From Saprospiraceae bacterium (GTDB lineage: Bacteria; Bacteroidota; Bacteroidia; Chitinophagales; Saprospiraceae): a stretch of DNA of 61,776 nucleotides. Where the stretch lies: assembly GCA_021739645.1 (NCBI GenBank), contig JAIPBL010000032.1, positions 1-61,776 on the forward strand, given 5' to 3'. This document shows positions 42,458-50,511 of the stretch, one piece after another (the stretch's first letter is position 1; every line of letters begins with the position of its first letter). A model generated the notes under the pieces. It did no database searches. It saw nothing but the letters and a program-made list of their open reading frames with translations, and was not told the DNA's origin. The translations under genes and the position numbers were made by a program.

Positions 42458-42531
42458 GGGTTCCGCTAAATGATGAAGTTTTTTTTCTGTCCCTAATCTT
42501 GAAACCTCATTTCAGGACACGACAAAACCCA

Positions 42532-43500
42532 CTATTTACTCGCAGTCGCATACAGTTTATCCACATCGTTTTTGATGGCAGGTATTGTTTGCAGATAAGC
42601 CCAAATAGTTGAAACCTCTTCGTCGGAAAGTGCCCCGTGCGGCACCATCGGATAGCGGATAATCTGCCCATTTGGCCGCTGCCCAAACTTCACCGCCTTG
42701 ACGAATTGCTCCTCCGTCCAGTTTCCGATGCCGGTTTCTTTGTCAGGTGTCAGGTTTCGGGTGAAGACGATGTTGCCGTCCAAATCCGGCATTGGGTTTC
42801 CTCCGCTGAAATAGCCGGGCGTTTTATCTGGCTCCATCATATTCATCGTCTCAAAGCTCGTGCTGTGGCAGCCATAGCAGTCCACTTTGGCCGTTGAAAG
42901 ATATTTACCGTAGGCCACCTTGTCCGTGATGGGCGGGGCAACAATCGGTGCCGAAGGGAACGGGAGTGGCTTGAACGCCACCCGACAAAGGAATTTGGTA
43001 AAAAAACTAGGTTGCGATGCCGGATGGACCTTTTGCGAAGCCTCCGTTTCAGGCTCATTTGAGCGCAAGTAAGCAATCACTGAATGCAGGTCATGGTCGG
43101 AAAGGTGCGGGAATTTTGGCATCCAAGGTGGTGCGTACCTGCCATCCCGCTTTATGCCCGTTCGAAGCAAGAACGCTATCTCTCCATCGCTGTAGCGTCC
43201 AGCGCCGTACTCCGGGTCTTTGGTAATGTTAGCCGTCCAGACTTTCCCGAACATTTCTGGGAGGTCTTTCATGTACTGGCCTTCCAATTTCCCATTCTCA
43301 GCCATGTGGCATTGGTTGCAGACCATGCTGGCGTGCCGCTTTCCTTCGGCCACCATGGCGCTGTCACCCTGAACCTGGAGGTCTGGTGCTTTTACCTCGT
43401 AACTCGGAATTCCGCCAAAGTGGATAGCGGCAGCGGCAATAGCCAACAAGATGGCCACGACAGCCAGTGCCCAGCCGACAATTTTTAGTACTTTTTTCAT
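42532..43500 (-). CDS. Di-haem cytochrome c, membrane-anchored
   Basis: A 322-residue protein with an N-terminal hydrophobic anchor (about 7-28) and two haem motifs: CNQCH at 61-65 and CYGCH at 208-212. Each lies in its own cytochrome c-like domain, the second with GIGNWTEEQFVKAV. Such two-domain c-type cytochromes (as in alcohol or aldehyde dehydrogenase subunits) pass electrons in the periplasm. The anchor has no lipobox, so it is a type II membrane protein or uses an uncleaved signal. It is not adjacent to a dehydrogenase gene here. Confidence 0.88.
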   Translation of the reverse strand: MKKVLKIVGWALAVVAILLAIAAAAIHFGGIPSYEVKAPDLQVQGDSAMVAEGKRHASMVCNQCHMAENGKLEGQYMKDLPEMFGKVWTANITKDPEYGAGRYSDGEIAFLLRTGIKRDGRYAPPWMPKFPHLSDHDLHSVIAYLRSNEPETEASQKVHPASQPSFFTKFLCRVAFKPLPFPSAPIVAPPITDKVAYGKYLSTAKVDCYGCHSTSFETMNMMEPDKTPGYFSGGNPMPDLDGNIVFTRNLTPDKETGIGNWTEEQFVKAVKFGQRPNGQIIRYPMVPHGALSDEEVSTIWAYLQTIPAIKNDVDKLYATASK

Positions 43501-43619
43501 TTGTAGATTGTTTTGTTATTAATGTTGATTAATGGCAAAATAAATCATTATCCTCCGCTTCATGAAATTAAAAATGCTTTTTTTAATTTTTTCCAGTACT
43601 AAAAAAATTGCCTACTGCA

Positions 43620-43657
43620 TAAAATAAAAGCAGGCCGAAATGATAGTTTCGGCCTGC
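43620..43657 (-). terminator. Minus-strand terminator
   Basis: Perfect 11-bp arms GCAGGCCGAAA (43630-43640) and TTTCGGCCTGC (43647-43657) with a 6-base loop. On the minus strand it is followed by CTTTTATTTT. It probably ends a transcript from the region of the small ORF near 44000. Confidence 0.7.
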
Positions 43658-43767
43658 GAGTGTCTAAGACAAAATGGTATGGTATTCTTGTTTTGGTTTC
43701 AAAACCATACACTTTTAGTATTTTGAAAATTCGGCTTTATAACACTCCGGCTTTGTCGCTTTTGTAA

Positions 43768-43858
43768 GTTGCTTTTGGCATGGCCGAAGGCCACCTGCGA
43801 CGTCTAGCGAGCGGCCTAATTTGACGCCGCAGTTGGCCTTCGGCCATGCAAAAGCGAC
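43768..43858. repeat. Inverted-repeat element containing CATGGCCGAAGGCCA
   Basis: Arms at 43768-43804 and 43823-43858 pair over most of 36 bases; the inner 15 (43779-43793 and 43834-43848) are perfect. The ends share GTYGCTTTTG words. A further copy of GTCGCTTTTGGCATG occurs in reverse at 43955-43969 inside the small ORF. It is probably a dispersed palindromic element. Confidence 0.65.
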
Positions 43859-43953
43859 TTGTCCAGGGTATATTTTATTTCAAAATTCCAAAATCAAAAG
43901 ATGTCGGTTTTGAATATTTTGGTTGCTGATATGTGGCAGAAAAGACGGAACGC

Positions 43954-44049
43954 TCATGCCAAAAGCGACAAAATAATGGTGGCTAAAGCCATGATGATAA
44001 CGCACCAAGCGGTCGTCAGGAGCAGCTGATAATTTTTTTGATTAATCAT
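43954..44049 (-). CDS. Very small hydrophobic protein (31 aa)
   Basis: The frame reads MINQKNYQLLLTTAWCVIIM and then a hydrophobic tail ending LLA. It is one predicted membrane helix with a short polar N-terminus, like many tiny bacterial membrane proteins. It starts with ATG and has no detected promoter; a terminator-like stem lies downstream at 43620-43657. The end of the frame coincides with a copy of the nearby repeat's GTCGCTTTTGGCATG. Without conservation data it remains tentative. Confidence 0.4.
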   Translation of the reverse strand: MINQKNYQLLLTTAWCVIIMALATIILSLLA

Positions 44050-44079
44050 GGCAATATGGTTTATACTTCTGGCATTTGA

Positions 44080-44123
44080 CTTTTGGCTATTTGCTTTTGG
44101 CCAAAAGCCAAAAGCAATTTAAA
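44080..44123. repeat. Hairpin of CTTTTGG-like words
   Basis: The core GCTTTTGGCCAAAAGC (44093-44108) is a perfect 16-bp palindrome; around it the words TTTTGGC and CCAAAAG are repeated to give longer imperfect arms. It lies between the small membrane gene and the monooxygenase stop. Confidence 0.6.
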
Positions 44124-44241
44124 ATGGACAAAACCTGGCGCTCCAAAGCATAAAATCGGGCAAGAAATTCTCCACAGCGCCACTAGTGCCCGTTGACTTC
44201 TGGCGGGATTGTTTTTATTGGTTACAAAAAACTTTTCATCC

Positions 44242-45420
44242 TCAAAATTCGACATCCAGCAACTCCTTTACCTGTCGCTCGTTCATTTGGTCAGGCACTA
44301 GCCGGAAGACGCCATTTCGCAAAGCGGCCAGCACGGGATTCGCCAACTGGGCCAGCTTGCCCAACTGCCATGAGCGGTTCACGATGAGCGCCGTCCGCTT
44401 CAGCCGCACTTGCTCAAAGGCTTGGAAGGCCGCTTGAGGGTCTGCAATTTTCGCCAGTGTTTTGCCTAAAATAACCGCTCCTTCAATGGCTTGACAAGCG
44501 CCCTGGCCCATGTTTGGCGTGGTGGCATGGGCTGCATCGCCGAGCAAAAGCACCCGGTCAAAAGCAAAGTTTTTCACGGGCGAAAAGTCAAGAATGTCGT
44601 TCCACAAAATCTTCGATGGATCGGTCAATTGGATGATTTCGGGAATAGGCGCATGCAATTCACCAAAGTTTTCGAGCAGTTCCTGTTTACCGAAAGCGGC
44701 AAAACGTTCTTCCTTGGCTTTCGGTGAATTGAGACAGGCGAACCAGTAAATCCGGTCGTTGGGGAGCGGGACAATGCCGAAGCGTTTTCCCAAACCCCAG
44801 GTTTCGGAAGCAGTGGCGGGGTTGAGACCTCTCAAGTTTTTAAAACTTGGAAGGTCTTCACCGCCACCCACCACGCCACGCCAGCAGGTGTAACCCGCGA
44901 ACCGGATTTTGCTTTCCGGCAGCAGTTTTTTCCGAAAAATGGAGTGGATGCCATCGGTGGCGACCACATAATCGGAGCGGGTGGAGGAGCCGTCGGCAAA
45001 ACAGATTTGAACTTCATTTTCAACTTGACGAAAATCCCAAACACGCTTGCAGAGGTTAATCGCAACGCCGGGAAGTTGCGCCAGCAAAACCTGCTGCAAA
45101 TCCGCCCGATGCACTGCGAAGTTGCTGATTGTCTGTAAGTTGCGATTGATGACGAGGTTATCGCTCTGGGTAATCACCCTGCCTTTCGGGTCAAGAATTT
45201 TGAAGCATTCGAGCACGTTGCTCGCCGCCAGTACCTCCGTTTTTACGCCGATATGGTCGAAGCCAAGGATAGCATTTGCGCCGAGTGCCAAGCCGGCTCC
45301 CGCCGCCCGGAGTTCGGGGCTGCCCTCGTAGATTTCCAATTCAAGGTCTGGTCGGAATTTGCGGAGCGAAATGGCCACTGTCAATCCTGCAATGCCTGCG
45401 CCGATGATGGTGATTTTCAT
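44242..45420 (-). CDS. FAD-dependent monooxygenase (PHBH fold)
   Basis: A 392-residue flavoprotein. It opens with the Rossmann signature ITIIGAGIAGLTVAISL (GxGxxG at 7-12), has the DG motif VVATDGIHSIFR, and the GD motif LLLGDAAHATTPNMGQG near 292-308. This set defines group A aromatic hydroxylases/monooxygenases, which use NAD(P)H and O2 to hydroxylate a substrate. The substrate is not determined. It is followed across a MITE-like element by a haemerythrin-like gene; both are minus strand but probably separate transcripts. Confidence 0.92.
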   Translation of the reverse strand: MKITIIGAGIAGLTVAISLRKFRPDLELEIYEGSPELRAAGAGLALGANAILGFDHIGVKTEVLAASNVLECFKILDPKGRVITQSDNLVINRNLQTISNFAVHRADLQQVLLAQLPGVAINLCKRVWDFRQVENEVQICFADGSSTRSDYVVATDGIHSIFRKKLLPESKIRFAGYTCWRGVVGGGEDLPSFKNLRGLNPATASETWGLGKRFGIVPLPNDRIYWFACLNSPKAKEERFAAFGKQELLENFGELHAPIPEIIQLTDPSKILWNDILDFSPVKNFAFDRVLLLGDAAHATTPNMGQGACQAIEGAVILGKTLAKIADPQAAFQAFEQVRLKRTALIVNRSWQLGKLAQLANPVLAALRNGVFRLVPDQMNERQVKELLDVEF

Positions 45421-45507
45421 GGTTCAAGCAAATTAAGTCGAAAATTAAGCTATTTGAATTGAGCAAAATATAGTTGTCGTATTGAAAATTGATTTTCAGG
45501 CCACTAT

Positions 45508-45750
45508 AGTGTCGGCGTGACTTTGAGTCTAATGTCGTCAACTTAGCGTTCCATCGGAACGGCATCTTTGTAGCAATGAATAAATTCCATGACACCGTTC
45601 CATCGGAACGGCATCTAAAAGCGATGGGAAGATACCGTTCCGATGGAACGGAGGGGCGCTGTTACCCTTTTCTACAAAGATGTCGTTCCGCTGGAACGAA
45701 GAAAAAATCCTTTAAGTTGACGACATTAGACTTTGAGTCACGCCGACACT
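45508..45750. mobile_element. 243-bp MITE-like element with 38-bp terminal inverted repeats
   Basis: The ends (45508-45545 and 45713-45750) are inverted copies with 35 of 38 bases matching: AGTGTCGGCGTGACT...GTCTAATGTCGTCAACTTA. Inside are four copies of a GTTCC-N3-GGAAC palindrome (45548-45560, 45595-45611, 45635-45651, 45684-45698), two in each orientation, and an inverted CATCTTTGTAG pair. There is no transposase gene, so it would be non-autonomous. A target-site duplication is not evident. Confidence 0.7.
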
Positions 45751-45798
45751 TGCCCTGCTTTAATTATCAATTTATAATTCGACTAATTAGGCGGAAAA

Positions 45799-46479
45799 TT
45801 AAGCCATTTCAACAAGCCCGAAAACCGTTTGCAGTTTCTCATATTCCGCAGGCGCCAAAACCCTTTCTGCCAAATTCATCGTGGCGTCAAAAACGGGCCG
45901 TGGTGCTGTTTGCTGCATACCAGTCAGCATTTCCACCAGTTCTTTTTCTGATTTAGTTGGCAGGATATATTTCAGCCACAACATGGACATTTCGGGTGTC
46001 ATGGCTGCCATAATGCGAGGCTCAAAAGCCTTCAATTCATCATCGGTCATATATTGCCAGCAAAGGGACTGGGTATCAGTTTCTTCCTCCATGAAGTGAT
46101 TCAGCATATTAGCGTGCAATATGCAGAGGTCTGTGTACAATGCTCTGCCAGCAATGGAGCCATCTTGTCCATTATTAACGGCTTGAGATATAGTCGATAT
46201 TTGTTCCATTAATTTATCAAGCGTCGCATGGAGTTTGATATGTTCTGCCCGGTCGTGCGCAGTGGCATTGGGCACATATTTATCGAGTTCAAGAAAACAT
46301 ATATCGTCCTCATGGTGTGAATGTGAGTAAACGAGGCTAAATACCTCTTCCATAAGTTTTTTCAATGCTACTATATCTTGCGGAATAGCGAAATCTGTTT
46401 TGCCTGCAAGGTTCAGCAAATTACTGAAAGCGAGGCGCAATGCCTTATGTGGCACATCGAATACTTGATAACGGTTCAT
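45799..46479 (-). CDS. Haemerythrin-like (HHE) domain protein
   Basis: A 226-residue soluble helical protein. Histidine-rich helices show the HHE pattern: HSHHEDD at 53-59, HIKLH at 80-84 and LHANMLNHFMEEE at 121-133, which can bind a non-haem di-iron centre. A further helical region covers 150-226. Haemerythrin-like proteins bind O2, NO or iron, or act as sensors. It stands beside several cytochrome genes, so a redox or oxygen role is plausible but not shown. The gene has no promoter match that I could identify. Confidence 0.78.
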   Translation of the reverse strand: MNRYQVFDVPHKALRLAFSNLLNLAGKTDFAIPQDIVALKKLMEEVFSLVYSHSHHEDDICFLELDKYVPNATAHDRAEHIKLHATLDKLMEQISTISQAVNNGQDGSIAGRALYTDLCILHANMLNHFMEEETDTQSLCWQYMTDDELKAFEPRIMAAMTPEMSMLWLKYILPTKSEKELVEMLTGMQQTAPRPVFDATMNLAERVLAPAEYEKLQTVFGLVEMA

Positions 46480-46544
46480 ATGATTTGATTTAAAAATGTT
46501 GATTGAATTTTTGATGACTATTGGTCTTTAGGGCGGAAGCCCTA

Positions 46545-47120
46545 CTACATCGTCGAAGGCGGCACTGGTGCTGGCACGATGTTGTTGACCGCAGGCACTG
46601 ATTTCAGGTAGGCGAAAATGGACGACAAATCCTCGTCAGTCAGGTTATTGTAAACAGTCCAGGGCATCGGCGGCAAAAGCGGCCTGCTCCCATCCAACCC
46701 TTTGTATTTGCCCTCCCGCATGGCCTTGAAGAACTGCTCCTCCGACCAATTGCCGATACCACTGCCATCAGGCGTAATATTGGCGGCAAAGCTGGTGCCC
46801 CATGGCCCCGTCGCATGTGTCAGCCCCATGCCGAACAGCACGTAATCTTTCAACACGCTTTTGTCGGTTACCGGGGCTAGTGTTTGGTCGGCAGGGTGTC
46901 CGGAGAGGCGGCGTTTGGGGTCAATTTCTGGCCCGTTTGGCCCCATGATTTTTGGGGAGTGGCAGTCGTCGCAGCCGATGACGTTTACGAGGTATTCGCC
47001 CCGTTTCACCTTCATCTCAGGCGTTATGATTGCAGTCGGCATATCTGCTTCTTTTTCTGAGCAACTGAACAGAATAAAGCCTAGCAGCATAAAAATAGTG
47101 ACAATGGATATTATTTTCAT
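46545..47120 (-). CDS. Cytochrome c lipoprotein
   Basis: A 191-residue lipoprotein with lipobox LFSC (Cys20) and haem motif CDDCH at 50-54. The C-terminal part includes GIGNWSEEQFFKAMREGKY, similar to the GIGNWTEEQF segment in the 42532-43500 cytochrome, so the two are related domains. It is a mono-haem electron carrier tethered to a membrane. A promoter was not identified; a terminator of the upstream gene lies just before it. Confidence 0.88.
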   Translation of the reverse strand: MKIISIVTIFMLLGFILFSCSEKEADMPTAIITPEMKVKRGEYLVNVIGCDDCHSPKIMGPNGPEIDPKRRLSGHPADQTLAPVTDKSVLKDYVLFGMGLTHATGPWGTSFAANITPDGSGIGNWSEEQFFKAMREGKYKGLDGSRPLLPPMPWTVYNNLTDEDLSSIFAYLKSVPAVNNIVPAPVPPSTM

Positions 47121-47144
47121 TATTTGAAGAAGATTTTAATAAGT

Positions 47145-47192
47145 TGATAAAAAATGTGAAAAGCCAGGCGGAACGCATATTGGCTCCGCCTG
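47145..47192 (-). terminator. Terminator of the lipocalin-like lipoprotein gene
   Basis: An 8-bp stem CAGGCGGA / TCCGCCTG (47165-47172 and 47185-47192) is followed on the minus strand by a T-rich tract. It lies directly after the stop at 47211. Confidence 0.7.
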
Positions 47193-47210
47193 TGCCGATT
47201 CATTTCACCA

Positions 47211-47681
47211 TTAATTCTTCTGAAAAGTCACGGTAAACGTGTAGGTCACACCTTCTTCGGTAATTTCGTAATGTGCCTTGAAGGTGTTGTTCTTCAGCTC
47301 CTCGACGTTCCAGCTTTCGGTCTCGCCGTCGGTGGTCACGCTGAGGATGGTCTGGTCCGTGTTGAATGTCCAAGTACCGGAGGTGGTCTGCGGATCATTC
47401 GGGTCGCATTTGCTGGCGCCTTCGTCAAAGTTGACTGAGCCATTTGTTTTGAAAATGGTGAGGTCGTCCTTGATGCAGGCAGGTAGTTGGGCGTAGATAT
47501 TCGTCACGGGGGTGCCGAACCATTCGAACGCCGGGTCAGAGGTCAGCGCTGTAAGTTTCCAGTTGCCGCCCGTCAGCACTTTGGTTTTGTCGGGCTTCGC
47601 ATCGTCGTCTTTACAGCTCATTAAGTTGATGGCCAACAGGCCGAACAGGACCACGAGGGCCTTGAAGGAGATTGCTTTCAT
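47211..47681 (-). CDS. Lipocalin-like lipoprotein
   Basis: A 156-residue lipoprotein (lipobox LMSC, Cys23). The N-terminal motif LTGGNWKLTALTSDP and the strand pattern (DLTIFKTNGSVNFDEG, TSGTWTFNTDQTILSVTTDG, TFKAHYEITEEGVTYTF) match the lipocalin-like/DUF5004-type domain of Bacteroidota lipoproteins. A small hydrophobic ligand is possible but unproven. It has its own terminator. Confidence 0.8.
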   Translation of the reverse strand: MKAISFKALVVLFGLLAINLMSCKDDDAKPDKTKVLTGGNWKLTALTSDPAFEWFGTPVTNIYAQLPACIKDDLTIFKTNGSVNFDEGASKCDPNDPQTTSGTWTFNTDQTILSVTTDGETESWNVEELKNNTFKAHYEITEEGVTYTFTVTFQKN

Positions 47682-47769
47682 TGTCGAGTGATTTAAAAAA
47701 TTATGGGTTGGTATAAATTAATTTTCAAACAGTGAGCAGTAGGAATACTGCCAGGAAAATGAACAAACT

Positions 47770-48645
47770 TCAACTACGCACCACCCAGACTTTCTGCGTC
47801 AGCGTACTTCCTGCCGTTGTAACTCGGCACATGTACATGCCACTGTCCAAGCTTCCCAAATTGGCAGGTAGCGAATAATTGCCATCGTGGAGTTCCCCTG
47901 CAAATACATCGGAAACGTTGTTCCCTAAAAGGTCATAAATATCAACAGAAACAAAGCTGTCTTTAAATAGTGAAAAAGCGATAGTTATTGTCGAAGTGGC
48001 GGGGTTTGGGTACGTGGCAAATTGTCCGACGGCCTGATTAGCTATTTCGTCCGTGGGCGACAGACCAGTTCCCATCGAAATATCATCCACCACAAAAAAG
48101 CCGCCGATAGTGGGCAATCCTGACACCCCATAGCTGTTGATTGTCATTGAAATAAAAGCACGGTAGGGTTGTCCAGCACCATAGGTCATTGGAACTTGGA
48201 GTAGCCTGAATGTATCAGATGGTGAAGAAATTTCTGAAAAGCCTCCCCCGAATACGGTTCCCTCATTATCCATCATGCCCACAAAAATGGACACTACATC
48301 TGAAGTATCAGCAGGTTGAAATTTGTAATAAAGTGACAAATAAGGATAGGCCTCGGTAACCGGGAACCCAAAATCACTGGTATTACTTTCCAGCAGCGGG
48401 ATATATGGAAATTCGGGTGAACCGAGGTAGGGACTCACGCTGCCTTTTAGGGCAAATTCGCCGATGTAACCAGGGGAGGTGCGAGTAATGTTACTGCCTT
48501 CCCCATCGGGTAGGTTGGAGGTAAACCAGGCATCGGGTTCGCCGTTAGTCCAGTTTTCAAAACTTGAATTTGGCACCGGATTCTGACCAAAAGAAGGAGT
48601 ATAGAATAGCAGAGCGCCAATGGCACACAATAGTTTGACTTTCAT
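47770..48645 (-). CDS. Secreted protein with T9SS type A sorting domain
   Basis: A 291-residue exported protein with signal peptide MKVKLLCAIGALLFYTPSFG. Residues about 22-190 form a carbohydrate-binding-module-like jelly-roll, opening NPVPNSSFENWTNGEPDAWF, a sequence seen in many Bacteroidota secreted proteins, and including FFVVDDISMGTG. From about residue 210 a type A sorting domain follows (FATYPNPATSTITIAF ... GMYMCRVTTAGS). It may bind glycans at the cell surface. Ligand and partner are unknown. Confidence 0.86.
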   Translation of the reverse strand: MKVKLLCAIGALLFYTPSFGQNPVPNSSFENWTNGEPDAWFTSNLPDGEGSNITRTSPGYIGEFALKGSVSPYLGSPEFPYIPLLESNTSDFGFPVTEAYPYLSLYYKFQPADTSDVVSIFVGMMDNEGTVFGGGFSEISSPSDTFRLLQVPMTYGAGQPYRAFISMTINSYGVSGLPTIGGFFVVDDISMGTGLSPTDEIANQAVGQFATYPNPATSTITIAFSLFKDSFVSVDIYDLLGNNVSDVFAGELHDGNYSLPANLGSLDSGMYMCRVTTAGSTLTQKVWVVRS

Positions 48646-48817
48646 TGTTGAATAATTTTTAGAATTAGAAAAAGGGTGATGATGCTTTCAAGGCGTGTAG
48701 AATAAAAGTATACATAGAGCCTCGTACTGCCAGTTGCCCCGGCAATCCACGCCTTCTCGCACAGATACAGCGTGTCTTATCGGGGAACATAACAGGGTTC
48801 GGATGCCCACATTTAGC

Positions 48818-49225
48818 TCATGGCGATGCTTGGCTCATTTCCAATAATTCAAGAAAAGTGGCCATGTCAGAAAAAAATTCTACGCGACATATCTTGCCGT
48901 CTTGATTGAATGTATAAAGCTGGGTAACCCTGATTTGGAATTGCTTACCGGTCTTTATAGTCCTTCCATTCGACCAGCCGATAGCTATCACCGTATCGCC
49001 GCAAGAGTACACATCGTCCAGCCTAATTTCTGAAATGATGTTACTTGTCACGTTGGTCATGTAGGCCCCAACACCCTGAATGCCGTGGTAGCTGCCCCCC
49101 CAGGGCAATTGTTCCGGCTCCACAATGGTAATATCAGGAGCCAGCCAAGTGTATAGGTCAATTACGTCCATCGCCTTGTGCGGAGCGAAATAATTCAGGA
49201 TGATTTTTTCACGTTGCGTTTTCAT
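48818..49225 (-). CDS. SnoaL/NTF2-like protein
   Basis: A 135-residue cytoplasmic protein with the cone-shaped NTF2-like pattern: N-terminal helices (REKIILNYFAPHKAMDVIDL), the PDITIVEPEQLPWGGSYHGI loop with HGI, and C-terminal strands (FQIRVTQLYTFNQDGKICRV). The family includes ketosteroid-isomerase-like enzymes and small-ligand binders; active-site residues are not conserved well enough to name one. The ATG at 49225 is preferred to a TTG six codons upstream. Confidence 0.75.
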   Translation of the reverse strand: MKTQREKIILNYFAPHKAMDVIDLYTWLAPDITIVEPEQLPWGGSYHGIQGVGAYMTNVTSNIISEIRLDDVYSCGDTVIAIGWSNGRTIKTGKQFQIRVTQLYTFNQDGKICRVEFFSDMATFLELLEMSQASP

Positions 49226-49387
49226 TGGAAAAATTGTTTTCAAATGGTTTTAAAAAGTCGGGGGATTTATTGCTTAATTGATGATGCAAAGATGACGTCA
49301 AGCGCAGTGCCACGAAATAGCACATAGATGTGAAAGCTTCGAAAAAAGGGAAGGAACCATCACCCAAATGGATGAGAATCAACGGAT

Positions 49388-49585
49388 TTAGGGACGGCTG
49401 GTGGCTGGTGACGGCTCAGATGAAGGGATAGAGAACGACAATTCCATTTCAGAAAAATCCAGTTCAAAGCCAAGCAACGCTTGGCTATCCATGATGAGTT
49501 TAACGTTGTTGACTTGGATGCTACTCAGCAGCAGGAAGCTGCCAAGAGCCAGAAGGATGGTTTGTTTTTTCAATGTTGTTTTCAT
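49388..49585 (-). CDS. Small exported or membrane peptide (65 aa)
   Basis: The start at 49585 opens a hydrophobic signal-like segment (MKTTLKKQTILLALGSFLLL) followed by a short acidic tail (FELDFSEMELSF ... PSSEPSPATSRP) with no domain. A longer frame from 49681 would add a Cys/His-containing leader. The product could be a small secreted peptide or a membrane peptide. No homologue is recognised, and its reality needs conservation data. Confidence 0.45.
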   Translation of the reverse strand: MKTTLKKQTILLALGSFLLLSSIQVNNVKLIMDSQALLGFELDFSEMELSFSIPSSEPSPATSRP

Positions 49586-49721
49586 GGCTAGCTGTGCTCT
49601 TGGAGATTTTGAATCATGTTTGTGATGCTCGAACGTAGGGACGAGACAGCAATCTGGGATGTTACAGTTGGGTCGATTCATTTATTTCCAAAAAAAAAGT
49701 TCTAGCACGAACCAAAAACAA

Positions 49722-49760
49722 AATTGCCGCAAGCGGCTAACCACTTGCGGCAATTTTTAA
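49722..49760 (-). terminator. Terminator of the response-regulator gene
   Basis: Perfect 12-bp arms AATTGCCGCAAG (49722-49733) and CTTGCGGCAATT (49744-49755) with a 10-base loop; T-runs on both sides make it usable on either strand. It lies just after the minus-strand stop at 49779. Confidence 0.85.
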
Positions 49761-49778
49761 TACTGTTCAAAAAAAATC

Positions 49779-50423
49779 CTACACAATCTTTTCTTTCAAT
49801 GCTTTCAGCACCGCTTCCGTTTTCGAGTTCACTTGCAGCTTCTCGTAGATGTGCCGAATATGCGAGCGCACCGTATCAATGCTGATGAAATGCTCCTCGG
49901 CGATGAGTTTGTAGGAGTAGCCCTTCACCAGACTTTTCAAAATATCGTTCTCCCGTGGCGAGAGGTCGTAATCCTTCGTTTTGGTGACAGGCTGCTCCTG
50001 CTGGAAGAAGTGCAGCACCCGCCGAGCAATGCTCGAAGTCATGGGTGAGCCACCCCGGTGCACATCATGAATGGCCGCAATAATCTCCGTTGGCGATGTG
50101 CGCTTTAGCAAGTAGCCCGAAGCGCCATTGCGGATCGCCTGAAAAATCTTGTCTTCTTCTTCGAAAACGGTGAGCATCAGCACCTGCGTTTCTGGGCGCA
50201 GCGCCTTGGCCACAGGCGTGGCATCAATGCCTGACCTGCCGGGCATGTCAATGTCCATCAGCACCACGTCAGGCTTGAGTCCCGGTACCTGCATCTCAAG
50301 ATTGCTGGTGTCAGGGAAGGCACCGATTAGCTGTATGCCCGGCGTGGCTTGCAGCAGGAATGTCATTCCCTCCCGCAGGTCACGGTTGTCTTCGTAAAGT
50401 ACGATGCGTATTGTTTTTTCCAT
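49779..50423 (-). CDS. NarL/FixJ-family response regulator
   Basis: A 214-residue two-component regulator. The receiver domain carries the acidic pocket (LYEDN near 9-13) and phosphoacceptor Asp57 in VLMDIDMPG, plus MLTVFEEED and SGYLLKR near the end. The C-terminal LuxR-type DNA-binding domain includes LSPRENDILKSLVKGYSYKL and DTVRSHIRHIYEKLQV. The ATG at 50423 is chosen because the receiver domain starts there. It is encoded 88 bases after the sensor kinase on the same strand and is the likely target of that kinase. Target genes are unknown. Confidence 0.93.
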   Translation of the reverse strand: MEKTIRIVLYEDNRDLREGMTFLLQATPGIQLIGAFPDTSNLEMQVPGLKPDVVLMDIDMPGRSGIDATPVAKALRPETQVLMLTVFEEEDKIFQAIRNGASGYLLKRTSPTEIIAAIHDVHRGGSPMTSSIARRVLHFFQQEQPVTKTKDYDLSPRENDILKSLVKGYSYKLIAEEHFISIDTVRSHIRHIYEKLQVNSKTEAVLKALKEKIV

Positions 50424-50511
50424 GTTGCAAAAATGGTTCATGAATTTGGACTGCGAAATCGCATAAAGGGGTGAAAAATTAGCGGAGTGAGCGAGTGAGA
50501 GTCGGCATCTC

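Larger units (their letters stand above)
43501..43953. other. 453-bp intergenic region with several hairpins
   Basis: It holds a terminator-like stem (43630-43657), a MITE-like inverted repeat (43768-43858) and AT-rich spacers. No protein family was recognised in any frame; a tiny membrane protein gene lies just to its right. Confidence 0.5.

Noticed and set aside
45548-45698. Possible CRISPR array because of repeated GTTCCATCGGAAC units
   Set aside because: The units are palindromic, in both orientations, irregularly spaced and enclosed by terminal inverted repeats; there is no cas gene.
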